A stretch of DNA of 64,000 nucleotides from Pseudeuparius sepicola. Its lineage: Eukaryota > Arthropoda > Insecta > Coleoptera > Anthribidae. The translations under genes were made by a program, and so were the position numbers. Positions 32,331 through 44,680 of this stretch are shown in pieces. The stretch spans positions 13,720,001 through 13,784,000 of the forward strand of contig OY987306.1 in NCBI GenBank assembly GCA_963920635.1, written 5' to 3'. Positions within the stretch are counted from its first letter, which is position 1. Each line of letters starts with the position of its first letter. The notes under the pieces were generated by a model that saw only the letters and a list, made by a program, of their open reading frames with translations, did not search any database and was not told the origin of the DNA.

Positions 32331-34650
32331 AGAATTGACATACTGATAGATTTAGTAATAACAAATAACAAAAATATAAAATCTTCTGTTTTAATGAATC
32401 CAAGTATAACATACCATTGTATGTTAAGTTAAATGCTAGTAGAAATAGCAAAGTTAAAAAATATATTAGGAAAAGGAATTTACACCCTGATTTACACAAG
32501 AGGGATTTAGGTATTATTCAGTATAATTTTGATGATGATATTAATAATAAATGTTTTAATTTCCAAAATTTTTTTATTAATTTTCTTAATAATTATTCTC
32601 CTAAAGTAGAAATTCTGTGTAAGAACTCTAGTTTTTGGTTTAACCAAAGTGTATTAGAAAACATTAAATTTAGAGAGGATTGCAAAAAATATTATAATTT
32701 AGTTAGAACTGAGGAAAGTTGGAATGCCTTTAAACTTGCTAGAAACACAGTTGTTTCTGCAGTAAGAAAAGCTAAAAAAATATATTATGAAGAGAAAATA
32801 GATGAGAATAAGCATGATTCAAAAAAATTGTGGCACACTTTAAAAAGTTTAATTTCTAGTAAAAAAGAAGAAACATATAAGGAAATTGGTTTTGGACACC
32901 AACGTATTAGTAATAACCTGGAGTTAGCTGAACGATTTAACATTTTTTATATTCAAAGCATTAATGAAATTATTGTAGATACAATTCCCAGTGTAAATAA
33001 AGATTTTCCTATTCATGCTGAGAATACTTCTTAAAAATTTTATAAATTTGAACTTTTAAATTTGGTGCAATTAAATAAAATTATTAGAAGTTTTAAAAAC
33101 AAAAGTAATTCAAATGAAATAAGTATTAAACTTCTGAAAGATAATTTTGGTAGTATTTGTGAACCCTTGTTGGATTTAGTAAATTGTAGTTTAGATCAAG
33201 GTGTTGTGCCTGATCAATTAAAAGTTTCTACAATAATCCCTGTTAGAAAAATTAAAAATACTGTTTCTGCAGAAAACTTTCGTCCAATAAACATATTGGC
33301 AGCAATTGAAAAAATCTTGGAACGCAGTGTATATTTACAATTTTCGGATTTTATTGAAGGATCTGGAATTTTAACAAAATTTCAATCGGGTTTTCGAAAA
33401 AAGAAAATGTGATTGTGAGGGAGCAATTCAGTATGTCTTGAATGAGTGGAAGATGTGTGTGGACGATGGTAAAATTGTTGGAGTAATTTTTATAGATTTA
33501 AAGAGAGCATTTGAAACTATTGACAGAAAAAAGGTATTATATATATTACAATGTTATGGGGTGAGTGGCACAGTTCTTACCTGGTTTAAAAGTTATTTGA
33601 AGATAAGAAAACAAGCTGTTAACTGCTCAGGGAATGTATCAAGTGAAAAATTGATTAATCTTGGTGTATCCCAGGGTAGTATTTTAGGCCCTTTATTATT
33701 TATTGTATATATTAATGATTTATCTAATATTTTTTGCTACTGTAAATTTCATTCTTATGCTGATGATACTTTGTTGTATTTAGAAGAAAAAAATTACTGT
33801 GTATTAACTGAAAAAATGAATTATGATTTAAAAAATGTAAGTGACTGGATGAAATTAAATAAACTAAAAATAAATTATGATAAAACTAAATGTATGGGAA
33901 TTGGCAGTAATAAGTTCTACAGGGTATCCCAACGAAAACTTGACCCTCCTCCAAAATTCGAAAACCGAACAATATTTGAAAATTCGCCGAGACCCGTCGA
34001 TTTTTGTTTTTGGGGGGGAGTTTTTTTGACAGTCAAGCCAACCCGATATGTTCATCCCCCAAATCCTTGATTGACCCCAACTTTAAAATTTCAAATGGAA
34101 CTACCCCCCTTGTGGCGCATCATTTTAAAGCCCTTTTTATTGTGAATACATTGATGTATCGTTTTTAGAATTCTGTTGAGATTTGACAGAATTATTGTCA
34201 ATCCACTGTACGCGTAGTAATTTCTACACAAATGCCCGCCACTATTAAGTTTTTTTTATCTACTACACACGACCAAATTACATATTATAGTTTTTATTGA
34301 CGTCTCGATCAGTTTACAAAAAAGTGACAAATGAAAAAGCAGAAGCAAAACAAAAAAGTTCATACGAATTCAAACCTTATATCTTTTTAAAATATGTAAC
34401 AAAAAGTCACTGTCACAAAAAAGTTCCCGTTTTTTTTGCTTCTAACCACGAAATCGTTACTTTCAGCCTGCTATTGAAAGTGGAAACGTATTTTCGAAAT
34501 GGTTTGTTTATTCTATCGCGGAAAGGGTCAGTGCCGGACTGGCCTATCTTGGCCCAGTGAGATTTTTTAAACAAGGGATGAATGGTGAAAATGGGTTTTG
34601 CTCAAAAACGTTTTATCTCTAAAATTTTTTATATCTCTCACTACCATATA

Positions 34651-35548
34651 CAGCGTGTCCCGCTCTGATGTCCGGAAGAGGGAAAAGTTTCTTATTCGTG
34701 GGTTTATGACAAAAAGTCACTCCTTATAATAGCTTGTTCCAAAACGCCCAAAACTATTAAAATATTTTTGATTTTTTAAACACGGTGTTCAGTATTTCGA
34801 AAAATTTAGAAAAATTTTGTTAGTCACCAAGCGTAAAGTACCGTTGTTTTTGACAATATCGAAAAATATTATCAAGGATGTCATTTAGAATCCACAGGGG
34901 GTAACAAATTTGAGGTTTCAGCAATTTATGTTGAATTTTTTTAACAAGGCGGGCAGGTAATTTGTCAATTCCTTCAATGCTATTACGTCAATTTATTACT
35001 AACAATATGGAAAATTTACTTAAACAAGGAATACTGTTATCAAAATTTATAAAAATAAATTTCACTCAAATTTATTGCCTCCAACTACTGCACAAATGTC
35101 AACTCTTCTAACAAATTCTCTATACACATTTTGTATTTTGTGTAGAGGAATATTTGCAAAAATGGTAAACATTATTTGATTGTCATAGCCACAGCCACAC
35201 GTGATTTTAAACTCCTCTATTATACACGGACGAATCAGGTGCTCGCCTTGTTAAAAAAATCAACATCAATTGGTGAAACCTCAAATTTGTAACCACCTGT
35301 GGATTGTAAATGGCATCCTTGATAATATTTTTCGATATTGTCAAAAACAACGTTCCTTTACTCTTGGTGACTAACAATTTTGTCTAAATTTTTCGAAATA
35401 CTGAACACATTGTATAAAAAATAAAAAAATATTTTAACCGTTTTAGGCGTTTTAGAACAAGCAGGAGTTTTTATAAAGAATGACTTTTTGTCGTAAACTT
35501 ACGAATAAAAACTTTTCTCTCCTCCGGACATCAGAGCGGGACACGCTG
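34651..35548. mobile_element. 898-bp foldback inside the hAT element
   Basis: CAGCGTGTCCCGCTCTGATG (34651) is matched by CATCAGAGCGGGACACGCTG (35548), flanked by TA on both sides. Arms of about 310 bp continue inward (AAAATATTTTTGATTTTTTA, TTAGTCACCAAG, TTGACAATATCGAAAAATAT, CAAATTTGAGGTTTCA and their complements). The central 280 bp is unique. No coding sequence. Confidence 0.85.
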
Positions 35549-35696
35549 TATGTAGGTATAGGAAGCTACATGGAAACTTCGGATTGCTTTTTGAAAAGTA
35601 AACACAATATTTTAAAAAAGTATATAACAAAATAATAAATGAACAAGGAAATTAAAATAAACTCTAGAAGGTACGGTTCCCATACAAAGGTTTATA

Positions 35697-37042
35697 CAGG
35701 GTGATTCAGTTCCGGTGCTCAACATGGGGATCTCGGAAACCGTAACAGATACGAAGTCGGTCAAACGGAGGCAAACTTGCGCCTTTGGGCGCCTAATAAT
35801 ATGCCGTTGAGAAAGTTTAAATATTTTCATGGGTTGCTGAGATATTTAAGAAAAACCGAATTTTTGAAAATTAGATTTTATTTTTTTCTGGCGCCACTTG
35901 CGATAATATTGAAAAATAAATTATACTTTTTCGTTGCAACTTTTTCTGGACTACGTCGAGGTATTTTTAGATTTTCTGGGCGACGTTTCGTTTTTGAGAT
36001 AGAGGGATCATCTTCATATTTTTAAATACGGACCTGGATTTTTATTGCATATTTCGAAATGCATCGTTTTTCTGAGTACAACGATGTATGACACATACAT
36101 ATTTTTTCTCGTTTTAGCTGCTAAAATGCACATTTACTAAGAAAAAATTAATACGGTCCTGGACTATGCGTTTTCTCTCCTTTTTTCAAAGTTTTTCCAA
36201 TAATAACAGGTGATTATTATTTTAATACCTACTGGATTAATTATACTCCATGTTTGTCATATTTGGAATTTTTTTATACTTTAGGTAAATTTCAACAATA
36301 ATTATTACTAACAATAGTGAGATACATTTTACCTAAAGCATAAAAAAGAATTTCAAAATGTGACAAACATGGAGTTTAATTTATCCAGTAGGTATAAAAA
36401 AATGATCACTTCTTACTATTGGAATAGCTTTGAAAAAAAAAGAGAGAAAAATGCATAGTCCAGGACCGTATTAATTTTTTTCTTAGTAAATGTGCATTTT
36501 AGCAGCTAAAACGAGAAAAAATATGTATGTGTCATACATCGTTGTACTCAGAATAACGATTCATTTCGAAATATGCAATAAAAAATCCAGGTCCGTATTA
36601 AAAAAAATGAAGATGATCCCTCTATCTCTAAATCTAAAAATACCTCGACGTAGTCCAGAAAAAGTCGCTATGAAAAAGTATACTCAGAATAACGATTCAT
36701 TTCGAAATATGCAATAAAAAATCCAGGTCCGTATTAAAAAAAATGAAGATGATCCCTCTATCTCTAAATCTAAAAATACCTCGACGTAGTCCAGAAAAAG
36801 TCGCTATGAAAAAGTATAATTCATTTTTCAATATTATCGCAAATGGCCCCAGAAAAAATAAAATGTAATTTTCAAAAATTCGGTTTTTCTTAAATATCTC
36901 AGCAACCCATGAAAATATTTTAACTTTCTCAACGGCATATTGTTAGGCGCCCAAAGACGCAAGTTTGCCTCCATTTTACCGACTTCGTATCTGTTACGGT
37001 TTCCGAGATCCCCATGTTGAGCACCGGAACTGAATCACCCTG
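35697..37042. mobile_element. 1346-bp foldback inside the hAT element, almost fully palindromic
   Basis: CAGGGTGATTCAGTTCCGGT (35697) pairs with ACCGGAACTGAATCACCCTG (37042), TA on both sides (35695-35696, 37043-37044). The inversion runs to a centre near 36320, with ATGGGGATCTCGGAAACCGT and GTAACAGATACGAAG in both arms. The right arm has an extra 137-bp tandem duplication (36544-36680 and 36681-36817) absent from the left. Confidence 0.88.
36544..36817. repeat. 137-bp tandem duplication in one arm
   Basis: Two apparently identical copies, each starting TACTCAGAATAACGATTCAT and ending GCTATGAAAAAG(TA). Only the right arm of the surrounding foldback has it, so it arose after that element formed. 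Confidence 0.9.
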
Positions 37043-37225
37043 TATAGTATATAAGTCTTTCTTTAAGCGTTCACTGAAATATTGTAAAGACTGACAACGG
37101 CTTGACATATGACACTTTTTTAATGATTAAACGGTGTGCTTGGGCACAAACACAATTAATTTTGCATTGTCGACTCTACTGCCACCTATAAAAAGCAGTG
37201 GTAGGAACTGCTGCGTAGTCAGTCT

Positions 37226-37350
37226 TTCCAATGTTCAGTCAAAATGTTTCTGCATCCACCCTCTTTAAAATAAAACTTTCCAGTAAGTGTTCTGAGAAGC
37301 TTGACCGAGGACGTGATTTAATTATTTTTAATTTGGAAAAGACGCGCTCA
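37226..37350 (-). pseudogene. hAT transposase dimerisation-domain remnant
   Basis: Minus strand, one open segment: VACERVFSKLKIIKSRPRSS followed by FSEHLLESFIL and DAETF before a stop. This is the C-terminal hAT dimerisation region (the 'ERxFSxLKxIKxxxRSxxxxExL' pattern). The catalytic domain is gone. Its orientation sets the transposase on the minus strand. Confidence 0.75.
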
Positions 37351-39371
37351 CATGCTACTTGGGTACACCCTACCTCACATACTCACATTATAGGATTCGT
37401 TTGTTTGAGTAGGTTATTATTATTACCTGGCGCCCTCGCGCCGGCGCAGCAGCCGCGTCGTGTCGGCGCGCTAACGCTCTCTGAAACCGTTCAGGGCAGG
37501 GGCCCCCAGCGGCCTTTACAGGGGGGGGGGCGTGAGATTTTTCTCACTATCTCATCTGTCCAGTCCGGCACTGGAAAGGGTAGAAATTGCAACAATGTCT
37601 AACCTTTCCATGATAGAATAAACCATTTCAAAAACACGTTTACACTTTCAATAGCAGGCTGAAACTAACAATTTCGTAGTTACAAGCAAAAGACGGGGAC
37701 CTTTTTGTGACAGTGACTTTTTGTTACATATTTAAAAAAGATATAAGGTTTGAATTCGTATGAAGTATTTTTGTTTTGCTTCAGCTTTTTCCATTTGTGA
37801 CTTTTTTGTAAACTGATCGATACGTCAATAAAAACTAGGTAATTTGGTCGTGTGTAGTAGATAAAAAACTTAATAGTGGCGGGCATTTGTGTAGAAATTA
37901 CTACGCGTACAGTGGATTGTCAACTTTCCGTTTTTAGCCAATAATTCTGTCAAATCTCAACAGAATTCTAAAAACGATACATCACTGTATTCGCAATAAA
38001 AAGGGCTTTAAAATGATGTGTCACAAGGGGGGTAGTTCCATTTGAAGTTTTAAAGTTGGGGTTGCTAGGGATTAGGGGGATGAACATATCGGGTTGGCTT
38101 GACTATCAAAAAAGCTCCCCCCAAAAACAAAAATCTACGGGTCTCGGCGAATTTTCAAATATTGTTCGGTTTTCGAATTTTTGGGGGGGTCAAGTTTTCG
38201 TTGGGATACCCTGTATAATGACTTTATACTGTACGAGTTCCTTATCGATGGACATTCTGGTGAAAGAGTTACTAAATTTAAATATTTAGATGTAATTATA
38301 AATGATAATTTAAAATTTGGAGATTATATTGATTATACATATATGCAGAAAAATATCAAACAAAATTGGAGTGTTGAACAGAGTAGGTAATTTTTTAAGT
38401 TATAATACCCGATTAATGGTGTACAATTCTATTGTTTTACCATACTTTACATTTTGTAGCTCTGTATTGTATATGTCTTCGCAAGGCGAAAAGAACAGGC
38501 TGCAAATTTTACAAAATAGAACGATGACGGTGATATTATAAGGTGTGGTAGAGAAAGTAGAATTGTAGACATGCTACAGGCACTAAATTGGTCACAGATA
38601 ACGTAACCCTTATATTCACAAAATAAATTTGAGCCTTGCAGCAGCGTATTCAAAATTGTGAAATTGTGAAATAATGCTTTTTCTAAAAATGCACAAAATT
38701 CATTTTTTTTAAAGGGGGTAATTGAATATAATGGTCTGGCAAATGAAATAAAACACACAAACATTTTAAAAATAAATTATTGGAATATATGCATTTAAAA
38801 ATTAATTTATTAAAAAGCAATAATTAATTATTATAAATTTTATACGTATTGTAATTTGGAATTATTTATTTTAAATGAGGCATTATTGTATTACCTTACT
38901 ATAAGTATGTCACATAATGTTCATATTGTAAGAGAATGTAAATAGCTTCAGAAGCTCATAAAAATTCTTATTATTATTATTACTTATCATTGGCAGCCTG
39001 TTCAGAAACATGGAAAAATTAATTATTAAAATACAAGTTCACGTGACAATAGTAGCCCTTTGGGTTCACGTTAACGGTATGCCTATGTTTTTCCGACGAA
39101 TTTTCTATTTTGGACTTCATTATAAAACACATGGCAGCCTGACTAAAACCATACCTATCAAAACGCATATTTTTCGAATGAATGAAAACTTACTTTTCAA
39201 TATGAAGAACCCAGCATGACTCTCTGATTTATACCTTATTATTGTGATTATTTCCCTCATACTGCTTGCATCCAATAAGGTAGCTCCTTCCATAAAAATT
39301 CAACCAATCATATGCCTCTGCTAGCGATAATTGCACTTGTGCAAAAGCAAAGCGGTAATACCACTTGTGGA

Positions 39372-40290
39372 GGAAAGTCGCCTAATTTCGGATGGTTTCC
39401 TAATTTCGGATAGTGGTTTATCTAAGAAGCCATCTGTTGTTTTAAAATGAAACCTCACCCTGTACAATTCAAAAAGTCAAATTAAGCCCACTATGCAATA
39501 TTGTGGTGGTAAAATCTCTCTCCATTAGATGGCAGCTCCGAAAGTCTAAATTGCATGGCGGAGTTTTATGTTTAGTCGCGGTTTGAGCTGTGTCGATCTT
39601 TGAAATAATCGTTCCAGAATTTTGTTTTTGCGTCCTAGGTAGATAAGTTAATATATAAATTAAGCCGGTATTCTAGTCACAATTAAACAGATTTCAAAAA
39701 TAACAGTACTGCATTACTCTAACCTAAAAAGTGAAAAGGTGCCTAATTTCGGATAGTTTGAAGTTCCTAATTTCGGATACCAAAAACCCAAAATTATGGC
39801 TTAGTATAATATGCTGGTTGCGAGTAAATTGTTTATTTTCAGAAAAAGTGAAAGATCCATTGAAACGCTATTAATATGAGGTCAGAGGAAAACAAATGGG
39901 ATACCTACCTATCCTAATGTCTCCAATTTTGTTTCGGTCCCGAAACATTGGAAATTACTTACATCAAACAAGCTAATAAAGAAGCTAGAAAAAACGTATG
40001 TGTGCGCCTTTTGTTTAAATATATAGTTTTTACACTTGTAGAAAGTAGCCTCTTAATTTCGGATACCGTGTCCGAAATTAGGAACCTTTTTTTCAGTCGC
40101 ACCAAAATGTACCGAATTCATATACCGTCGTTTTCTTGGAAAAAACAAATGTAGTAAAATTCTTTTGACAATAAATTTTGTTTCATTATAACACGTTGCA
40201 TATGCTTATATGAAAAAATAAATAAAAAACACTTCTGTATAATAAATACTTAGTAAATTTAAAGTAGTATCCGAAATTCGGCGACTTTCC
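39372..40290. mobile_element. 0.9 kb element with TIRs and repeated TAATTTCGGATA motif
   Basis: The left end GGAAAGTCGCCTAATTTCGG and right end CCGAAATTCGGCGACTTTCC are inverted copies with one mismatch. The 12-bp motif TAATTTCGGATA (or one-base variants) occurs directly at 39383, 39401, 39744, 39768 and 40054, and inverted at about 40070 and 40268. Such spaced repeats look like transposase-binding sites. No coding frame. A further matching stretch (GATAATTGCA) lies outside both ends, so the true ends may be slightly further out. Confidence 0.6.
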
Positions 40291-41978
40291 CTTGCAATTA
40301 TCACTTCGTTGCTTAGCAACCGCGAATCTGTTCGATACAAACACGTACTTCTTAAAATTTGTGTGTTTTACACTGTTCTAAATTATGCAGCTTATAAATT
40401 ATGTTGCGGTATTATTAAGCATTGTATCAATGAATTTATATAACGTTACATTGCTAAATTCTTGTTATTAGATTTCCGTCTCCGTTTAAATTTATGACAC
40501 ATTCAGAAAATAAACCAACGCCAACAAGGTGTAGGTATAATCGCATTTGCCTTGGATATACAAGCGTCATCTTTGTTCACTCGAACGCTACAGTCGAAGC
40601 TGTCAATAAACTCGTTCAAAATGAGTCGCTTTGGAAATGTAAACATAGAAAAACACAATAGAGAAATTATAAAATCGTATTCGTGAAACAATCTAGACAA
40701 ATACCACTCGTGCCGGAAATTTTTCTAAATAATTTTATTCTCAAGCGCTATTTGGCCCATTCGCAAAACCACTCGTACAAATTGGGCTTTTATTTTCAGA
40801 GATAACTTAACTTTGAGTGCTTACGCCCATTATCACTTTTTCTTTGTAAATACATTTACACTCACAATCTTACATCCTTGTTGTTATGAAGATTTCCACG
40901 CAGGTCGCTTTAGCAGCCTCCGTGGCGATGTTAGTTCAAGCTCCAAAATAGGAGATGTGCTGACTGAAGCTGCAAATGTGCTGTTGGCTCCTGCCTGGAC
41001 TTCATTTGTAGCTTCTCAAATCAGGCCTATCTTTTTGATTTGTTGATGTTACACCGTACTGATGATTGCCAAATAGAATGTAACACTAGTTTTTTTTTGT
41101 TAACTTTGTGTGCTTTCGCCCATTATCACTTTTCTTTATAATTAATAATAGGACCTTAGTATGTCTCATTTAAGAATCTTAAGAATTAAAAGAATTTTAA
41201 GGTTTGAGTTCCCTCTGTAGCCCAAAAAAATCGAAAACAAAATATAACCAGTGCATAATAAAGGTACCTATGTAAATTGAGTCGGTAAATTAAAGTTTTA
41301 TGGACCTCCTTTAAAATAGGATAGATGGCACGTATTGACGTGGGTTGTTTAATTTCGCAGTTTTTCTTAGAGATATACATAAAGATACGTATACCTACTG
41401 CTGAATAAAGAGGTCCGACCTGCGGACTTTTCCAAACTCATCTAGACGCCATTTTCATGCGACGATTACCATCACGCGAATTCTGACGCATATATGTTTT
41501 CCTGCCAGCAGGCTCGTAAGTCCAGTTGCCTACATTATGCGCTTTAATTTTTGTTCCTGTAAATAAAAATCAAGAGAAATGTTAGGCAGGCACAGATAAC
41601 AGGATAATCAGATATTATTTAAACTGATAGTAGGTAGGTATGTATTAAACTTGTTCTACCTTTTCCTAGTTAATGACCAAAGTAAAAAAAAGGCAAAAAA
41701 AAAGATTAAAATGTTTAAGATGTTAAATAAAAAAATTCAAAACTAATTAGAAGGCAGTTTTATGATAGGATAGGGGTTTGGAAATAAAAACAGGATTCAA
41801 TACACAACAAACATAGACAAAGTTTATTAAATACCTAATTCGAGTTTACAGGTTGGTCCGCTGATTACAATTTATGAAATTATAAATAACGTATTATTGG
41901 TGTTTAAACAATATGAGTTTTGTCAATTTGCTGCGCACAGCATCACCTTGTATTTATGTGGTAAATTTTTTCGATCAA
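40291..41978. other. unassigned, with a direct repeat pair
   Basis: TTGAGTGCTTACGCCCATTA with following TCACTTTTTC at 40812 recurs as TGTGTGCTTTCGCCCATTAT plus CACTTTTC at 41107. The DNA between (40870-41060) is GC-richer and has a 77-codon plus frame without known motif. On the minus strand TTTATTTACAG (about 41570) is followed by an open stretch TYEPAGRKTYMRQNSRDGNR (to about 41450) that could be an exon; I cannot assign it. Confidence 0.35.
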
Positions 41979-44352
41979 TTATGAAGCCTTATTTTTGAAT
42001 ATGACAACAATATTTTTTAGTAATGTATAGCTGTGGTCATAGTGTTGGGGAAACAATTCATTTGATATGCCAGAAAGCTTTTCAGACACGTATAAGATAA
42101 TGTCACCCAGCAAATATATCGAAGGCAGAGTATTGTCATTAATGTACATTATTTTCCTAATGCAGAGCTCCGTTTCTTTACAAATTCTTTGCACACTGGC
42201 CGATGGGTAATAATAAGCACCTAAAATGTGTTAATATTAACATAATGTAGGTATAAAATATAGAATTGATAATTATTATGACATACCTAAATTTCTTCTT
42301 TTTATTAATAAACATTGCTTCAAATTATTGGTATTAGTGGTTGTTAATAATTGGAGACAATGCTCGCAATACGTAGCTTTTTGAGAATTTTTACAAGATA
42401 ACCTGCCATATATGTTACCACATTGTCACAATATTCATTGAAATCTATGTAAGTAGGTACAACATCATAATTATGTTCGGAAAGTACAGTTTCCATTGCC
42501 AAAAAGTTTCTTCTCATGCTGCTAATATCAACATTTTCTGGATTTTTTTCTTTCGGCTTGATGGGCACAGGCAAAACAGTGGTTGTGTCCATAATTTTGC
42601 AGTTTCCACCTGTCCCAATTATATCCGTATGTAACAATATTTTTTTTATATGATGTCATAAACTGTAGAGCCGATGGATTATTATTCCAGCCATTTCAAT
42701 ATCTAAAGTAGACAATTGCGTAATTATTTATTTTACTATTATAAAAATAAAATTGTTTACCGTACAGCACAGAAAAATAATTCCAAATGGTCCTGGCTAA
42801 GTTCATGTGTTAAAATAAAAGTTAGGGGACCATTTGCAACATGAGTATAAAACATTCCAATAAAGGATTTCAGACAAATCCCATAAATGCTGTTTTTCTG
42901 GGCCCTTTCCACAACAGCCTGCTATTGGAATCTTTTAATTGCAATATATACTGAATTGACTCTTCTATATAATCTATCCCCTCTTCTGCATTGCCTTCTC
43001 TTAAAGGGCACTTATATCCTCGATCCCACGGAATTTTGGAATTTAATATGTCAAACAAATTATTAATTCGTTTCAAAAATGCTACGGTTGCGTGACAAAT
43101 TCAACATGATGCAGATCCTCCTTTAAGAACAACATTGCTTCAGCCACACTGTTACTAATGGTTTGAGCTGCTAAGTTTACCTTAAAATGACATAGAAAAT
43201 ATAAATATGTGTCTTCGTTTATTTGATTATAGTAAATTTTAAATACCTTCTTTTTGAGTTTTTGCCATTGAAGATGCCTTGTTCCCAATTTGTTTGCAAG
43301 CCATAAAGTTTCTTTTTCTTAGATTTTGTGAAGGGCTTCGATAAACTGCCACTTTATTGTTCCCCTTCATGCTCATGAAATATTTTGAAATCACCCAATG
43401 CATTTAGAAGTAATTTTAACATATTACATGGATCTAAATAGGCAAATACAATTTTTGCAGGATTTCCTGGATGAGCAAAATACGTGATAGCTTCGTGCAT
43501 GTTTGTAAATCTACAACCTAGGTGCTCGAACATGGACAAATTTGTAGCAGGACCATCACACGTACAGAGGTCACTTCAACTCCTACTTCTTGTAGTCGTA
43601 TTAATGCTTCTTTAATAATATTTGCCTTCTCTGCAGCTGTCAAAGATGTGATAAAAAAATATTCAATGGAAAGTTTCCATGCTGCCTTTAAACATACGAC
43701 CATTACCACTAGCACTTCCGATGCTGGGTTGGCCAAATCGGAGTTTAAATCCAGGCAAATGTCCACATATCCCTACATTCTTTGACAATCATAATCTATT
43801 TGTTTTTTTTATAGACATTTCATCGAATATTAAAGCACATATGACATTTTCCCCCCTGCCTTTTGCTTCCATCACTTTCACTTTTAGGGCATCAAAACAA
43901 ATTGTTAAAAATCCTGGGTTACATTCAACTGCTCTACTCCATTTTCGAATAGTACTTGGATGGGGTAATGCCAAATGAAATCTTTTCCTTACATAATTAT
44001 AATCTTTTGATAAGTAAAAATGAAGAGTTATTGCAAATTTTTTAAGAGTTCGTGGTACTTTTGTCGACAAGTTCCATTTCTGGCTGTTTTTAATATTCGA
44101 GCCATGAGAATATCTGGAACTTCACTGAACGTTTTTTTCTAAATGTTCAGCAGCATTATTTGAAAGCCCACACTTCATTTTTAAGTCATGAATTACAAAC
44201 TTCAAATGAGTTACCCTTTTCTTCAAACGTTTTATCTTTTCGTTTGCTCGATACAGTTTCTTTTTGTTTACTGTATATTTTTTCTTCAGTTTGACCAATT
44301 TCTCTTGACCAGGACTAAGTCTGAAAATGTGGAGAAAAACCTTAAGCTTCAA
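41979..44352 (-). pseudogene. P-element/THAP9-type transposase, frameshifted
   Basis: Minus strand, from an acceptor-like CCACATTTTCAG at about 44327: a coiled coil (KKKLYRANEKIKRLKKRVTH), AEHLEK, then FSEVPDILMARILKTARNG in another frame, LKKFAITLHFYLSKDYNYVR (44044), LPHPSTIRKWSRAV, ICALIFDEMSIKK (catalytic Asp, 43822), VVMVVCLKAAWKLSIEYFF, FEHLGCRFTNM, FAYLDPCNMLKLLLNALGDF (43443), RINNLFDILNSKIPW, then YMAGYLVKILKKL (42390). The last part, YYYPSASVQRICKETELCIR (42218) to 41979, begins after an acceptor-like TTTTAG and looks like a final exon. At least four frame changes and several stops are present. The order and motifs are those of P-element transposases. Confidence 0.85.
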
Positions 44353-44680
44353 TCTTAGTATAGTTGCTTAAACAGCTATTTACGTACGTAACCCGTTAAG
44401 AAAAGTCTGCTTTTAAGAGTGTGATACTTATGTAAAATAGGACGTTTCAACGCTTGCTTTGGCTTACAAAAATATAACTTTACTTTTCAAAATTAGCCAA
44501 AATTGTTTTATGTATTAAGCCTTATAAAATAGGTAAAACTGTATAAATTATAAAATTATTATTATACTCGTCATATTAATGTCCAACACTAGCAAGCTCG
44601 CTTGGCAATAAACAAACTCGACAATAAATTGAAGTTTAGTCCTCGGGCCCTTGCCTACAAAAAAAAAATTATTACCTTCT

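Larger units (their letters stand above)
34529..37573 (-). mobile_element. hAT element with perfect 8-bp target duplication, itself carrying two foldbacks
   Basis: Left end CAGTGCCGGACTGG (34529) and right end CCAGTCCGGCACTG (37573) are exact inverted copies. The 8 bp GAAAGGGT flanks both sides (34521-34528 and 37574-37581), the size typical of hAT insertion. It lies in the palindromic mariner-type element. Most of its 3045 bp is taken up by the foldbacks 34651-35548 and 35697-37042, leaving about 0.8 kb of its own, including a transposase C-terminal remnant (37350-37226, minus). A GC-rich patch at 37430-37535 lies near the right end. Confidence 0.92.
33920..38213. mobile_element. Tc1/mariner-type long-TIR element inserted in the LINE at TA
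   Basis: Left end CAGGGTATCCCAACGAAAAC (33920) and right end GTTTTCGTTGGGATACCCTG (38213) are exact inverted copies flanked by TA on both sides (33918-33919, 38214-38215). The inversion continues inward for roughly 600 bp (to about 34520 and from about 37582), through CGGGTTGGCTTGAC, AACTACCCCCC, GCATTTGTGTAGAAATTACT and CACACGACCAAATTAC. Removing it with one TA rejoins the LINE frame exactly. Without the hAT insertion inside it would be about 1.24 kb and almost wholly palindromic. No transposase of its own is seen. Confidence 0.9.
32337..38980 (+). pseudogene. LINE (Jockey/CR1 type): endonuclease end and reverse transcriptase, split by a 4.3 kb insertion
   Basis: LIDLVITNNKN at 32345 is the end of the endonuclease domain. 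A 205-codon linker (32417-33034) contains VSAVRKAKKIYYEEK and KKLWHTLKSL. RT follows with FRPINILAAIEKILER (33279), FIDLKRAFETIDRKKVL (33490), LGVSQGSILGPLLFIVYIND (33661) and the catalytic YADDTLLYL (33759). One frameshift lies near 33410 between the two RT frames. Coding is cut at 33919 by a TA-flanked element and resumes at 38216 (FILYEF, KYLDVIINDNLKF, RLMVYNSIVLPYFTFCSSVL). After the stop at 38539 a 3' UTR ends CTTATTATTATTATTA at about 38980. 5'-truncated, frameshifted and interrupted, so dead. Confidence 0.88.
31898..39246. mobile_element. outer inverted-arm structure enclosing a nested transposon stack
   Basis: Left arm 31898-32160 and right arm 38981-39246 are inverted copies. CACAATAATAAGG, then GAGTCAT-TGGGTTCTTCAT, CGTTTT, CATGTGTTTTATAATGAAGT, AAAATAGAAAATT, AGGCAT, TTGTCACGTGAACTT, TTCCACGTT and GAACAGGCTGC all appear in order in the left arm and reversed in the right. 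Each arm is about 260 bp. Everything between is a LINE and its insertions. No transposase belonging to the arms is visible, so the outermost element's class is unknown. Confidence 0.7.

Noticed and set aside
33864..34055. Frames across the LINE/mariner-type junction
   Set aside because: They join LINE and TIR sequence and cannot be genes.
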